A stretch of 63,575 bases of DNA from Clostridiales bacterium. Its GTDB lineage: Bacteria > Bacillota > Clostridia > Oscillospirales > Oscillospiraceae. The notes under the pieces are model-generated. The model was not told the origin of the DNA. It worked only from the letters and a program-made list of their open reading frames with translations, and made no database searches. The position numbers were made by a program, and so were the translations under genes. This document shows, piece by piece, positions 56,349 through 63,575 of this stretch. The stretch spans positions 1 through 63,575 of the forward strand of contig SFIL01000004.1 of NCBI GenBank assembly GCA_004556205.1, given 5' to 3'. Within the stretch, counting starts at the first letter, position 1, and every line of letters begins with the position of its first letter.

Positions 56349-57637
56349 ATTCTCTCCTCCAGCTTGGCAAGAATCCGTTCGCATTGCTCCAACACCCTCC
56401 CAATATCATGCTGCACGAAGCTGCCGCCGCGCAGGATAGGTTTTCCTTGCACAAAGACGGAGTCAATCTGACTGCCGCTGCCCGCGTAGAGCAGGTTGGT
56501 CAGAATGCGGCGCCGGTTGGTTGTGCTGAGGTCATCCGTGCGGACGAGAGAGAAATCTGCCTGACAGCCGATGGCGAGCTTTCCCAAATCGTCGTAGCCC
56601 AGCGCCGTCATGCCTGCCTCCGTCAGCATCCGATAGCACTGCCCGGCGGGGAGCACGGTCGGGTCGAGGGTCAACACCTTTTGCAGATAGCTGCCGTGCC
56701 GCGCCTCGCGCAGTAGGTCACGGTTGGCGCTCGATGCCTCGCCGTCGCAGCCGAAGCCGACGCGCACGCCTGCTTGCAGCATTTGCGCGATACGCGGCGC
56801 GCCGTCGGAGAGCTTCATGTTGGTGGAAGGACAGTGCGCAACGACGGCTTTTGTCTGCGCCAAAAGGTCGATCTCCGCATCGGACAGCCAAATGGAATGG
56901 GCGAGAATCGTGTTTTCGTCCAGTACGCCGAGGTGTGCCAGCTCCTCTGCCTCGCCGCGTCCCGTCCATGCGCGGACGCGATCCGTCTCCGCTTTTCCTT
57001 CTGCAAGATGTGTGTGGTAGACTAAGCCGCGTTCACGGGCAAACTGCTTGAGCGCGGTCATCAGCTCGGGCGTGCAGGCGGGACGCCCCTGCGGTACGGC
57101 GGCGGTGCGCAAAAGCCCCTTGCCGTGCCAGCGGTCATAGAGATATTCCGCCTGCTTCAGACATTCGTCCACATCCGTGACCTTGGTCTGCTCGTTTTCC
57201 GCAATGTCCGTCGCGCCTATGCCGAAGGTTGCGCGGATGCCAGCATCCTGATACGCCTGCACGACCGCGTCGATGTGCGGGAAATAGGTCATTTCATTGA
57301 TTGCCGTCACGCCGTAGCGCAGGCTTTGCAGACAGCCCAGCAGGACGCCGTAATACCAATCCTCCGCAGTGAGCGACCACTGCGCGGCAAGCATTTTTTG
57401 CAGCCATTGGGTGATGTTCAGATCGTCGAGCGGGCCTTTGGTCAGACTCTGTACCATATGAGTGTGGATGTCTGCCATGCCCGGAAGCAGCAGCATACCC
57501 TGCGCGTCGAGTGTCTCGCACTGCGCGGTGAGCTGCGGCGCAATTGCCGAGAAGCGTCCGTTCTCGATCAAAAGATCGGAGGGCGTTGTTGTCAGCGTGT
57601 CGAAATTCGGCAGAAGAGCGTTCTTGATCAGCAGCAT
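56345..57637 (-). CDS. Amidohydrolase, MTA/SAH/adenosine deaminase type
   Basis: 430 residues. Metal ligands are DIHTHMVQ near residue 56, YHTHLAEGKAETDRV near 207, LAHSIWLSDAEI near 243, AHCPSTNMKLSDG near 263 and FGCDGEASSANRDLL near 292. This pattern is that of the MtaD-type deaminases for 5'-methylthioadenosine, S-adenosylhomocysteine or 5'-deoxyadenosine, and related guanine deaminases. With two nucleoside phosphorylases upstream in the same operon, a purine nucleoside salvage role is likely. AGGAGG-type site GCGGAGG precedes the ATG. Confidence 0.88.
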   Translation of the reverse strand: MLLIKNALLPNFDTLTTTPSDLLIENGRFSAIAPQLTAQCETLDAQGMLLLPGMADIHTHMVQSLTKGPLDDLNITQWLQKMLAAQWSLTAEDWYYGVLLGCLQSLRYGVTAINEMTYFPHIDAVVQAYQDAGIRATFGIGATDIAENEQTKVTDVDECLKQAEYLYDRWHGKGLLRTAAVPQGRPACTPELMTALKQFARERGLVYHTHLAEGKAETDRVRAWTGRGEAEELAHLGVLDENTILAHSIWLSDAEIDLLAQTKAVVAHCPSTNMKLSDGAPRIAQMLQAGVRVGFGCDGEASSANRDLLREARHGSYLQKVLTLDPTVLPAGQCYRMLTEAGMTALGYDDLGKLAIGCQADFSLVRTDDLSTTNRRRILTNLLYAGSGSQIDSVFVQGKPILRGGSFVQHDIGRVLEQCERILAKLEERM

Positions 57638-58359
57638 AGCAGTGCCTCCGCAGCGGCGGCGAACAGGCGGCGCTTCCCTTTGTCGGAATCGGCAAGGCGT
57701 TCGCCAGTCGCGTAATTCTCCGAAATCAGTGCCAGCGAGGCGGCGCGGAGCTTCAAGATCGAGGAAATGACGAAGAGGGCACTTGTTTCGCCGTCAATCG
57801 CCTCCACTCCGAGCGACGCCCAACGGGCGATTCGCTCCCGTCCGCCCGCCGCCCACGGCGTCTCAAGGCTTCGACAGTCATGGCTGCGGAACAGTCCCGG
57901 CGAAATGCCGCTGTCGAGCAGCCTGCCGAGCAGCGCGGGGTCTGCCACGGCTGGATAGGAAAGGTCGATGTATTCTTTTGTCGCGCCCTCGCCGCGTACT
58001 GCACCCGAGGCGGCAAGCAGTGTGCCAACCGGCGTTTCGGGCTGTAAAGCGGGACAGCAGTCAATTTTCAGTATGGCTTCCACACCGAGATGGTTTAATT
58101 CCTCCGCCGCGATGGCTGAGGGCATACAGCCGAAGCCGCAGCTCATCACGCTGAGCGGCTTGCCGTTGAGAGTTCCCGTGTAGGTCACATATTCACGATA
58201 TTCGCCGACCTTTTTCGCCTCGTCCATGAGCGCGGCGTAAAAGGGAACCTGCAGCGGGTCGGGGGTCAGCAGGACGCGTTTTGCAATCATCGTTTCGTCA
58301 ATGCCGAGATGGTGCATCGTCCCGTCCGCGTGGGTCAGTTTCATGCTTCCAAAGCTCAT
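57628..58359 (-). CDS. Nucleoside phosphorylase, uridine/purine phosphorylase family (divergent)
   Basis: 243 residues. LLTPDPLQVPFYAALM near residue 31 corresponds to the phosphate-binding start of the family (GDP replaced by PDP), FGCMPSAIAAEEL near 76 to the GxGxxSA region, and ASGAVRGEGATKEYI near 117 to the sugar site. EAIDGETSALFVIS near 190 holds the base/ribose Glu position. It overlaps its neighbours on both sides (ATGA with the phosphorylase upstream). The usual VGTCG motif is replaced by LKIDCCPAL, so specificity or activity may have changed. Confidence 0.85.
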   Translation of the reverse strand: MSFGSMKLTHADGTMHHLGIDETMIAKRVLLTPDPLQVPFYAALMDEAKKVGEYREYVTYTGTLNGKPLSVMSCGFGCMPSAIAAEELNHLGVEAILKIDCCPALQPETPVGTLLAASGAVRGEGATKEYIDLSYPAVADPALLGRLLDSGISPGLFRSHDCRSLETPWAAGGRERIARWASLGVEAIDGETSALFVISSILKLRAASLALISENYATGERLADSDKGKRRLFAAAAEALLCC

Positions 58360-59159
58360 AGTCCCGCCTCCTTCAAAAGCTCCGCAGCGCGGAGCGCGAT
58401 ACGCGAAGCAAGCTCAATCCGCTTCGCCAAAAAATCAGGGTCGGCATACGCGCCGTAGACCTGTTTGTTCGGGTCTGCAAACATCGAACCGAGTGCGACG
58501 CAGATGCTTGCGGTGCGCAGTCCGAGTAAATGCCCGTAGGGGAACAGCATGCCGGATTCGTTCTCGACGACAAGCACGCCCGTGTCGATCCATTTCTGCA
58601 TCCGCTCCCGCAGGCCGGGATGCGCTGCCTTGGATTCCATATAAAACGCATCGTGACTGCGGTACAGCCCGACGAGCGGATCGTCGCCCAGCTCATGCGC
58701 CGCCCGTGTCAGCGCACGAACGACGAATGGATCTGCCACGGCGGGGAATTCGGGCGGGACAAGCTCATAGCTTGCGCCCTCGCCGCGTACGCAGCCGCTT
58801 GCGATCACGATTTGCCCGGGTTGTATCCACGGCTGCACGCCGCCGCAGGTACCGACGCGGATGACCGCTTTCGCGCCCGCTTCCGCAAGCTCCTCCAAGG
58901 CGCTTGCGACGCAGGAGCAGCCCATGCCGCTGCTCGTCACGCCGACGGGGGTGCCGTTTTCCGTATGTCCCGTATAGGTCGCGAAGGTGCCGCGATGTGC
59001 CGTAAATTCCGCTTCGCGGAAAAAGCCGGAGATGACCTTACTGCGGTGCGGGTCGCCGGGAAGCAGCACATACGGCGCGGAGCCGCCGACGGAAAGCCCT
59101 GTGCGCGGCAGCAGCCTGTCTGCACCGCACGGTATATGAATTTCAGAGAATCGCTTCAT
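58356..59159 (-). CDS. Nucleoside phosphorylase (uridine/purine phosphorylase family)
   Basis: 267 residues. VLLPGDPHRSKVI near residues 31-43 gives the phosphate site, SSGMGCSCVASALEEL near 76-91 and AVIRVGTCGGVQP near 97-109 are classic, and VVENESGMLFPYG near 196-208 carries the ribose-binding Glu-x-Glu. It cleaves nucleosides to base and ribose-1-phosphate. It is the first gene of a four-gene operon and has AAGGAGGAC upstream plus a good promoter. Confidence 0.92.
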   Translation of the reverse strand: MKRFSEIHIPCGADRLLPRTGLSVGGSAPYVLLPGDPHRSKVISGFFREAEFTAHRGTFATYTGHTENGTPVGVTSSGMGCSCVASALEELAEAGAKAVIRVGTCGGVQPWIQPGQIVIASGCVRGEGASYELVPPEFPAVADPFVVRALTRAAHELGDDPLVGLYRSHDAFYMESKAAHPGLRERMQKWIDTGVLVVENESGMLFPYGHLLGLRTASICVALGSMFADPNKQVYGAYADPDFLAKRIELASRIALRAAELLKEAGL

Positions 59160-59189
59160 GAAAGTCCTCCTTCATTTTTTTCTGTTATC

Positions 59190-59218
59190 ATCATATCGGA
59201 AATACGGAGAAAATGCAA
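59190..59218 (-). promoter_or_regulatory. Predicted promoter of the nucleoside salvage operon
   Basis: On the reverse strand: TTGCAT, 17 bases, TATGAT. Confidence 0.65.
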
Positions 59219-59226
59219 GATGGCGC

Positions 59227-59255
59227 TTGTAAATCCGGCTGAAAAGTGGTAGACT
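59227..59255 (+). promoter_or_regulatory. Predicted promoter of the HMA-domain gene
   Basis: TTGTAA, 17 bases, TAGACT; divergent from the salvage operon promoter eight bases away. Confidence 0.5.
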
Positions 59256-59287
59256 GTTATCAAATCAGCGTGAAAGGAGAGACAAAA

Positions 59288-59479
59288 ATGGTATTGAAAA
59301 TCGAAGGCATGATGTGCGGGCACTGCAAAGCGCGTGCGGAAAAGGCGCTCAAGGAGGTTGCGGGCGTTGAGACGGTCGAGGTCAGCTTGGAAAACAAAAC
59401 TGCAACGGTGACGGGTAACGCCGACCCTGCCCAACTTCGGCAGGCGGTTCTTGACGCGGGCTATCGAGTCATCGAATGA
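59288..59479 (+). CDS. Heavy-metal-associated (HMA) domain protein, CopZ-like
   Basis: 63 residues from the ATG with AAAGGAGAG upstream. One ferredoxin-like HMA domain is present with the metal motif GMMCGHCKARAEKAL near residues 6-20 (MxCxxC). The C-terminus DPAQLRQAVLDAGYRV is typical. It binds Cu+ or a similar soft metal in the cytoplasm. No CopA-type ATPase lies beside it in the window, so its delivery partner is elsewhere or it acts as a buffer. Confidence 0.92.
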   Translation: MVLKIEGMMCGHCKARAEKALKEVAGVETVEVSLENKTATVTGNADPAQLRQAVLDAGYRVIE

Positions 59480-59485
59480 AAAGAT

Positions 59486-59517
59486 GCCTCTGCACGGCAA
59501 AAAAGTTGTGCTGAGGC
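59486..59517 (+). terminator. Hairpin after the HMA-domain gene
   Basis: GCCTC-T-GCAC pairs with GTGC-T-GAGGC around a 12-base loop. An AT-rich stretch follows, with only a weak T-tract. Confidence 0.55.
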
Positions 59518-59572
59518 AAATTATTTCTTATTTTTGTACATTTTGCCTATGTCATTTCTTCTGAAAATTTGG

Positions 59573-59578
59573 TATAAT
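59573..59578 (+). promoter_or_regulatory. -10 box of the CarD-like gene
   Basis: TATAAT 37 bases before the start codon; no good -35 box at the right distance, so the promoter may rely on another factor. Confidence 0.5.
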
Positions 59579-59615
59579 ATACTATATCAACAAAAAGGAA
59601 GGGAGCGCGGCAAAG

Positions 59616-60122
59616 ATGTATCAGATCGGAGAAACGGTGCTTTACGGCACAGAGGGAGCCTGCACGATTGCAGAAATTCGCGAGATGAAGATCGGACGTG
59701 AGAAAGCCCCGTACTATGTTCTGCGCCCCGTCCACCGTGAGGGCGCGACGATCTTTGTCCCGCTCGGGAACGAGACGTTGCTGGCAAAAATGCGCCGTCT
59801 GCTGTCCGTGGAGGAGATTAACGGGATGATTGCGTGCATCTGCCGTGGGGAGACTGTGTGGATTGAGGACGCAGCCGTACGCAAGGAGGAATTCCGCCGC
59901 ATCCTGACTGCGGGTGACAGAAAAGAACTGCTCGGTATGATTCGTGCGCTTTACCGGCACCGTGAGACGCTGAAAAGCGCTGGAAAGCGCCTGCGCACAA
60001 ACGACGAGCAGATGCTCCGCGATGCGGAAAAACTGCTCAATGACGAATTTGCGCTCGTTTTGAATATCAAGCCGCGCGAGGTGCCGGAGTATATCCGTTC
60101 GCGTCTCGAGGAAGCGTCATAG
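59616..60122 (+). CDS. CarD/CdnL family RNA-polymerase-interacting regulator
   Basis: 168 residues. The N-terminal Tudor-like RID domain (residues 1-60: YQIGETVLYGTEGACTIAEI onward, and YYVLRPVHREGATIFVP) binds the RNA polymerase beta subunit in relatives and stabilises open promoters. The rest is a helical domain (about 65-165) rich in Arg/Lys/Glu. Such regulators are widespread in Firmicutes and mycobacteria. GGAAGGGAG lies before the ATG. The ridA gene follows after 29 bases. Confidence 0.92.
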   Translation: MYQIGETVLYGTEGACTIAEIREMKIGREKAPYYVLRPVHREGATIFVPLGNETLLAKMRRLLSVEEINGMIACICRGETVWIEDAAVRKEEFRRILTAGDRKELLGMIRALYRHRETLKSAGKRLRTNDEQMLRDAEKLLNDEFALVLNIKPREVPEYIRSRLEEAS

Positions 60123-60151
60123 CGATTTCACAAAACGGAGGAATTTATACT

Positions 60152-60526
60152 ATGGAGAAAATTTTCACGGAGCAAGCGCCTGCCGCCATCGGACCGTACT
60201 CGCAGGCAATCAAAACGGGCGGGCTGGTCTATACCTCCGGTCAGATCCCCATTAACCCCGTCACGGGCATGATTGAGGCGTCGGATATCACGGGACAGAC
60301 TGAGCAGGTGATGAAGAATTTGGAGGCGGTGCTGAAAGCAGCAGGCTCATCCTTTGAGCGCACGGTCAAGACGCTCTGCTTTTTGAAAAATATGGATGAT
60401 TTTGCAGCGTTTAACAAGGTGTATGCCCGCTATTTCACGGGAAAGCCTGCAAGAAGCTGCGTCGCTGTCGCTGCCCTGCCGAAGGGTGCGCTGGTCGAGG
60501 TCGAGGTCATCGCGGAAGCGGAATAG
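60152..60526 (+). CDS. ridA: RidA family reactive intermediate deaminase
   Basis: 124 residues. The family body is intact: EQAPAAIGPYSQAIKTGGLVYTSGQIPINP near residues 7-36 and KPARSCVAVAALPKGALVEVEVIA near 98-121, which holds the catalytic Arg. RidA hydrolyses 2-aminoacrylate and other imine/enamine by-products of PLP enzymes. GGAGG lies before the ATG. It ends at a shared terminator with proC. Confidence 0.95.
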   Translation: MEKIFTEQAPAAIGPYSQAIKTGGLVYTSGQIPINPVTGMIEASDITGQTEQVMKNLEAVLKAAGSSFERTVKTLCFLKNMDDFAAFNKVYARYFTGKPARSCVAVAALPKGALVEVEVIAEAE

Positions 60527-60531
60527 AATAT

Positions 60532-60563
60532 ATGCGCCTGCGGCGAAAACGCCGCAGGCGCAT
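60532..60563. terminator. Bidirectional hairpin between ridA and proC
   Basis: ATGCGCCTGCGGCG / CGCCGCAGGCGCAT with an AAAA loop, 14-base perfect stem, between two convergent genes. The flanking T-tract is weak. Confidence 0.75.
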
Positions 60564-60566
60564 GGT

Positions 60567-61373
60567 TTATTTCCCTAATTCCTTGGTGCGTTGGAAGGCG
60601 GCAAGGACGGCACTTTCCGTCGCAGCACGGAAACCGCCGCGTTCGAGCGCCTGTACGCCCGCGATCGTGCTGCCTGCGGGGGAGCAGACCGCGTCTTTGA
60701 GTGCGGCGGGGTGCTCGCCTGTCTGCAAGACCAGCGCCGCCGTGCCGATCAGTGTTTGCGCGGCAAAGTCCGCTGCCTCCTTGCGCGGCAGACCACAGCT
60801 TACGCCGGCGTCGGCAAGCGCTTCGAGAAACACGCATACAAACGCGGGACCGCAGCCGGAGACGGCGCTTGCCGCGTCAATCAAGTTCTCGGGCAGGGGC
60901 GCGACCCAGCCGGCACCGTTTAATAATGCTTCCAGCAAGGCAAAGTCCGCTTCTGTTGCGGCGCTGTTTCCGCAGTAGGGGATTGTGCCCTTGCCGATCC
61001 TTGCGGGGGTGTTGGGCATGATGCGCACGACGGGATAGTTTTTATCGCCTGCCATGTCCGCAATTTGCGCCGCTGTCAGTCCCGCCGCCATCGTCACGAG
61101 GAGAAAACGGTCTTCCCGCGCGGCGAGGGTGGGTACAAGCTCTGTGAGTACCTCTGCCATCTTCTGCGGCTTGATGCCGAGAAAAATGACGGACGCCTCT
61201 GCCGCCAAGGTGCGGTTATCTACGGCGGTGCCGCCGTATTTTGCGGCGAACGCCTCTGATTTTTCGTTTGTTCGGCTGCTGACAAGCAGATGTTCCGCGC
61301 CGACATTGCGGCAAACTACCTGCGCAAGCGTACCGCCCATGTTGCCTACACCGATAAATCCGATCTTATCCAT
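60567..61373 (-). CDS. proC: Pyrroline-5-carboxylate reductase
   Basis: 268 residues from the ATG preceded by GAGGTGACGGGT. The NAD(P) loop is KIGFIGVGNMGGTLA (residues 3-17); VRIMPNTPARIGKGTIPYCG near 111-130 and the dimerisation/catalytic block DAASAVSGCGPAFVCVFLEALADAGVSCGLPR near 158-189 are typical. It makes the last step to proline. It is the third gene of the operon, ten bases after proA. Confidence 0.96.
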   Translation of the reverse strand: MDKIGFIGVGNMGGTLAQVVCRNVGAEHLLVSSRTNEKSEAFAAKYGGTAVDNRTLAAEASVIFLGIKPQKMAEVLTELVPTLAAREDRFLLVTMAAGLTAAQIADMAGDKNYPVVRIMPNTPARIGKGTIPYCGNSAATEADFALLEALLNGAGWVAPLPENLIDAASAVSGCGPAFVCVFLEALADAGVSCGLPRKEAADFAAQTLIGTAALVLQTGEHPAALKDAVCSPAGSTIAGVQALERGGFRAATESAVLAAFQRTKELGK

Positions 61374-61383
61374 ACCCGTCACC

Positions 61384-62640
61384 TCAGCGAATCTGTCCGT
61401 TTCCGCGGACGATGTATTTATAGGTTGTCAGCTCCCGCAGTCCCATCGGGCCGCGCGCGTGGAGTTTCTGCGTCGAGATGCCCATTTCACAGCCAAGCCC
61501 GAATTCGCCGCCGTCGGTGAAACGGGTGGAGGCGTTGACATAGACCGCCGCGCTGTCCACTCTGCGCACGAATTGCGCGGCGGCGGTCTCGTCGGTGGTG
61601 ACGATCGCCTCGCTGTGCCCCGTCGAATGGGCGGCGATGTGCGCAACTGCCTCGTCAATCGAATCGACGATCTTAACTGCCAAGATGTAATCCAAGAATT
61701 CCGTGTCAAAATCGTCCGCACCTGCCAAAGTGCCGCCGAGCAGGGGATAAGCCCGCTCGTCCGCGCGGAAGGAGACGGGCGGTTTCCCCGCTTCGGTGCG
61801 CGCGTCCGTCAGCGCATGGCGGAGCTTCGGCAGGAAGCGCTCTGCAATGTCTTTGTGGACAAGGCAGACCTCCGCCGCGTTGCACACGGAGGGACGGCTC
61901 GCCTTTGCGTTTTCCACGATCGTGAGAGCCATTTCCCCGTCTGCGGCGCGGTCAACATAGATATGGCAGATGCCCGTTCCGGTTTGGATGCAGGGAACCT
62001 TTGCGTTCTCTGTGCAGGCGCGGATCAGACCGGCACCGCCGCGCGGAATGAGCAGGTCGATGTAACCTACACCCTGCATCAGCTCTGTTGCGCTTTGCCG
62101 TGTGGTGTCTTCGACGAGTTGCACGAGCATCGGAGGCAGTCCTGCCTGTGCCAAGCCCTCCTGCAAGGCTTCCGTGATCGCCCGGGCGGAGCGGTAGGCT
62201 TCCTTGCCGCCGCGCAGGAGACAGGCGTTGCCGCTTTTGACGCACAGCGCCGCCGCGTCCGAGGTCACATTCGGGCGGCTTTCATAGATGATCGCAATCA
62301 CGCCGAGCGGCACGGCGGTCTTTTCGATGACAAGGCCGTTCGGGCGCACCTCGCGGGAGAGAACTTCTCCGACGGGATCAGGCAAGCCTGCGACCTGCCG
62401 CACGCCGTCCGCCATTGCCGCGATGCGCGCCTCGGCCAGCGCCAGACGGTCAAGCATGACGGGTGAGATATGCGGCTTTGCCGCTTCCATATCCTGCGCG
62501 TTTGCCGCGAGAATGTCTTTGGTATGTATGCAGAGCGCCTGCGCCATCGCGGAAAGGGCGCTGTTCTTTGCTTCGGTTGTTGCGGCGGCCAAAACGGGCG
62601 CGACCGCCTTTGCCTGCCGCATTTGCTCCAAGGTTGTCAT
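61384..62640 (-). CDS. proA: Gamma-glutamyl phosphate reductase
   Basis: 418 residues, aldehyde-dehydrogenase fold. The catalytic Cys is in KASRPSVCNAAEVCLVH (about residue 248). GVIAIIYESRPNVTSDAAALCVKSGNACLLRGGKEA near 108-143 is the family block for the coenzyme site, and EFGLGCEMGISTQKLHARGPMGLRELTTYKY near 379-409 ends the protein. It reduces glutamyl phosphate to the semialdehyde. It starts two bases after proB ends, with GAGGAGG upstream. Confidence 0.97.
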   Translation of the reverse strand: MTTLEQMRQAKAVAPVLAAATTEAKNSALSAMAQALCIHTKDILAANAQDMEAAKPHISPVMLDRLALAEARIAAMADGVRQVAGLPDPVGEVLSREVRPNGLVIEKTAVPLGVIAIIYESRPNVTSDAAALCVKSGNACLLRGGKEAYRSARAITEALQEGLAQAGLPPMLVQLVEDTTRQSATELMQGVGYIDLLIPRGGAGLIRACTENAKVPCIQTGTGICHIYVDRAADGEMALTIVENAKASRPSVCNAAEVCLVHKDIAERFLPKLRHALTDARTEAGKPPVSFRADERAYPLLGGTLAGADDFDTEFLDYILAVKIVDSIDEAVAHIAAHSTGHSEAIVTTDETAAAQFVRRVDSAAVYVNASTRFTDGGEFGLGCEMGISTQKLHARGPMGLRELTTYKYIVRGNGQIR

Positions 62641-62641
62641 A

Positions 62642-63409
62642 TCAGTGCCTCCTCAAGAATCGTGTGCCTGCCGCCTCGTTTGCGGCAATGCGGTAGAGAA
62701 TGTCCGGGTCGCTGCCGTTGGCGATAACCATGTCGATGCCATTGGCGTTGACGGTCTGCGCGGCGTGGAGCTTGGTTGCCATGCCGCCGGTACCGAGGCT
62801 CGAGCCGCTGCTGCCTGCAAGTGCGAGAATCTCGGGCGTGATCTCTTCCACGGCGGTGATCAGACGCGCGCTGCTGTCGGTGCGCGGGTCGGCGGTGTAC
62901 AGCCCGTCGATGTCCGACAGAAGGATCAGCAGATCGGCGTTTACGCTCACTGCAACGATTGCGGCAAGCGTGTCGTTATCGCCGATGACGATTTCCTCGG
63001 TGGCAATGGTGTCGTTTTCGTTGAGAATCGGCAATGCGCCCAGCTCCAGCAGACGGAACAGCGTGTTGTGGAAATTCTCCCGCCGCTGTGCATTGTGGAT
63101 GTCACTGCCCGTAAGCAGAATCTGCGCGACGGTGTGATGGTATTCGGAAAAGAGCTTGTCATAGACATACATCAGCTCGCACTGGCCCACAGCGGCTGCC
63201 GCCTGCTTTGACGGCATGTCCTGCGGGCGCTCACGCAGACCGAGCTTGCCCACGCCCATGCCGATGGCTCCCGAGGAAACCAGCACGATTTCGTGTCCCG
63301 CATTTTTCAGATCACTCAGCACCTTGCAAAGCTGCTCGACGCGGCGGATATTCAGCCTGCCCGTCGCGTGCGCCAGTGTCGAGGTACCCACCTTGACAAC
63401 AATTCTCAT
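62642..63409 (-). CDS. proB: Glutamate 5-kinase
   Basis: 255 residues from the ATG six bases after GGAGGG; another ATG two codons earlier is too close to that site. Only the amino-acid kinase domain is present: RIVVKVGTSTLA (residues 2-13), LVSSGAIGMGVGKLGL near 43-58, ENDTIATEEIVIGDNDTLAAIVAV near 131-154 with the metal/ATP site and GTGGMATKLHAAQTVNANG near 204-222. The C-terminal PUA domain of E. coli ProB is absent, as in some other bacteria. It is the first step of proline synthesis. Confidence 0.96.
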   Translation of the reverse strand: MRIVVKVGTSTLAHATGRLNIRRVEQLCKVLSDLKNAGHEIVLVSSGAIGMGVGKLGLRERPQDMPSKQAAAAVGQCELMYVYDKLFSEYHHTVAQILLTGSDIHNAQRRENFHNTLFRLLELGALPILNENDTIATEEIVIGDNDTLAAIVAVSVNADLLILLSDIDGLYTADPRTDSSARLITAVEEITPEILALAGSSGSSLGTGGMATKLHAAQTVNANGIDMVIANGSDPDILYRIAANEAAGTRFLRRH

Positions 63410-63430
63410 AAGCATCCCTCCGTTTTTGCC

Positions 63431-63459
63431 ATTGTAGCAGGAATTACTGGAAAATGCAA
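63431..63459 (-). promoter_or_regulatory. Predicted promoter of proBAC
   Basis: On the reverse strand: TTGCAT, 17 bases, TACAAT, 22 bases before the start codon of proB. Confidence 0.7.
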
Positions 63460-63481
63460 CGAATTTTGAATAAATATTGCC

Positions 63482-63575
63482 TCAATGAAAAAGTTTGTGT
63501 GATACGGGGTTCCTGACATAACCGCGTCTGCTGGAGTCGATCAGCTTGAGGAAGAAATACTCGTCATCAGGAAGT
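63482..63575 (-). CDS. Possible C-terminal end of a gene cut by the window edge
   Basis: One reverse-strand frame is open from the edge to TGA and reads LPDDEYFFLKLIDSSRRGYV then RNPVSHKLFH. The composition looks protein-like but no family is recognised and the stretch is only 30 codons, so this is a weak call. Confidence 0.35.
   Translation of the reverse strand, partial: LPDDEYFFLKLIDSSRRGYVRNPVSHKLFH

Overview
The window is a chromosomal segment of a low-to-mid GC, endospore-lineage Firmicute (Bacillota). The best guess is a gut Clostridium-type organism of the Oscillospiraceae/Ruminococcaceae kind. Reasons: nearly every gene has a strong AGGAGG-type ribosome binding site; promoters are TTGACA-17-TATAAT-like; sporulation-family genes are present (GerW/YtfJ with DUF2953, a SpoVB-like flippase); the glycogen locus carries the Firmicute-type GlgC+GlgD pair; and the intergenic palindromes (TCATTGCGA..., GTAGGGCGGGGACATGTCCCC...) resemble those I associate with that group. 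The taxonomic call is inference. I see no phage, plasmid, CRISPR array, rRNA operon or complete insertion sequence.

Layout. 1-2.5 kb: palindromic repeats, an amidohydrolase of the 8-oxoguanine deaminase type and a frameshifted aldo/keto reductase. 2.6-5.3 kb: an MBOAT + DHHW pair for O-acetylation of a surface polymer. 5.4-8.4 kb: a TetM/EF-G-like GTPase fused to a Rae1/YacP-type NYN endoribonuclease domain, translationally coupled to a small P-loop kinase. 8.4-13.7 kb: TIGR00300-type ornithine cyclodeaminase, DUF2953-GerW, YegP plus a small protein, AzlCD amino-acid exporter, YitT. 13.9-15.5 kb: MgtE with a long structured leader that contains a small Arg-rich upstream ORF. 15.7-26 kb: a complete glycogen operon (glgB-glgC-glgD-glgA-glgP-GH13). 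26-36.5 kb: M3 oligoendopeptidase, then an oligopeptide-type ABC transporter operon (SBP, two permeases, two ATPases, one small membrane protein). In this operon one permease carries a whole RCC1-like beta-propeller in its outer loop and one ATPase carries a roughly 200-residue helical insertion. 36.7-46.8 kb: housekeeping genes (M29 aminopeptidase, homocysteine methyltransferase family, GNAT, hypoxanthine/uracil-DNA glycosylase, SpoVB-like flippase, NUDIX proteins, PPC-domain protein, lipid kinase, phosphatidylserine synthase, RsmE), a tRNA-Leu(GAG) directly followed by mntP, and another NUDIX gene. 46.9-54.6 kb: rpoB-rpoC. 54.6-59.2 kb: WYL regulator and a purine/nucleoside salvage operon (two phosphorylases, deaminase, RluA-type pseudouridine synthase). 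59.2-63.5 kb: HMA metal-binding protein, CarD-like regulator, RidA, and the proline operon proB-proA-proC.

How things fit together. The glycogen genes cover synthesis, branching and breakdown. The M3 peptidase and the opp-type operon point to peptide uptake and use. ProBAC plus the ornithine cyclodeaminase give two possible routes to proline. Five copies of a MITE-like element (terminal inverted repeats close to GGAAGCTCTGAAyAAAT) lie between genes; four sit directly after a stop codon.

Most noteworthy: the RCC1-propeller permease with its modified partner ATPase and small membrane protein; the GTPase-Rae1 fusion; the mgtE leader with its uORF; and the MITE family.
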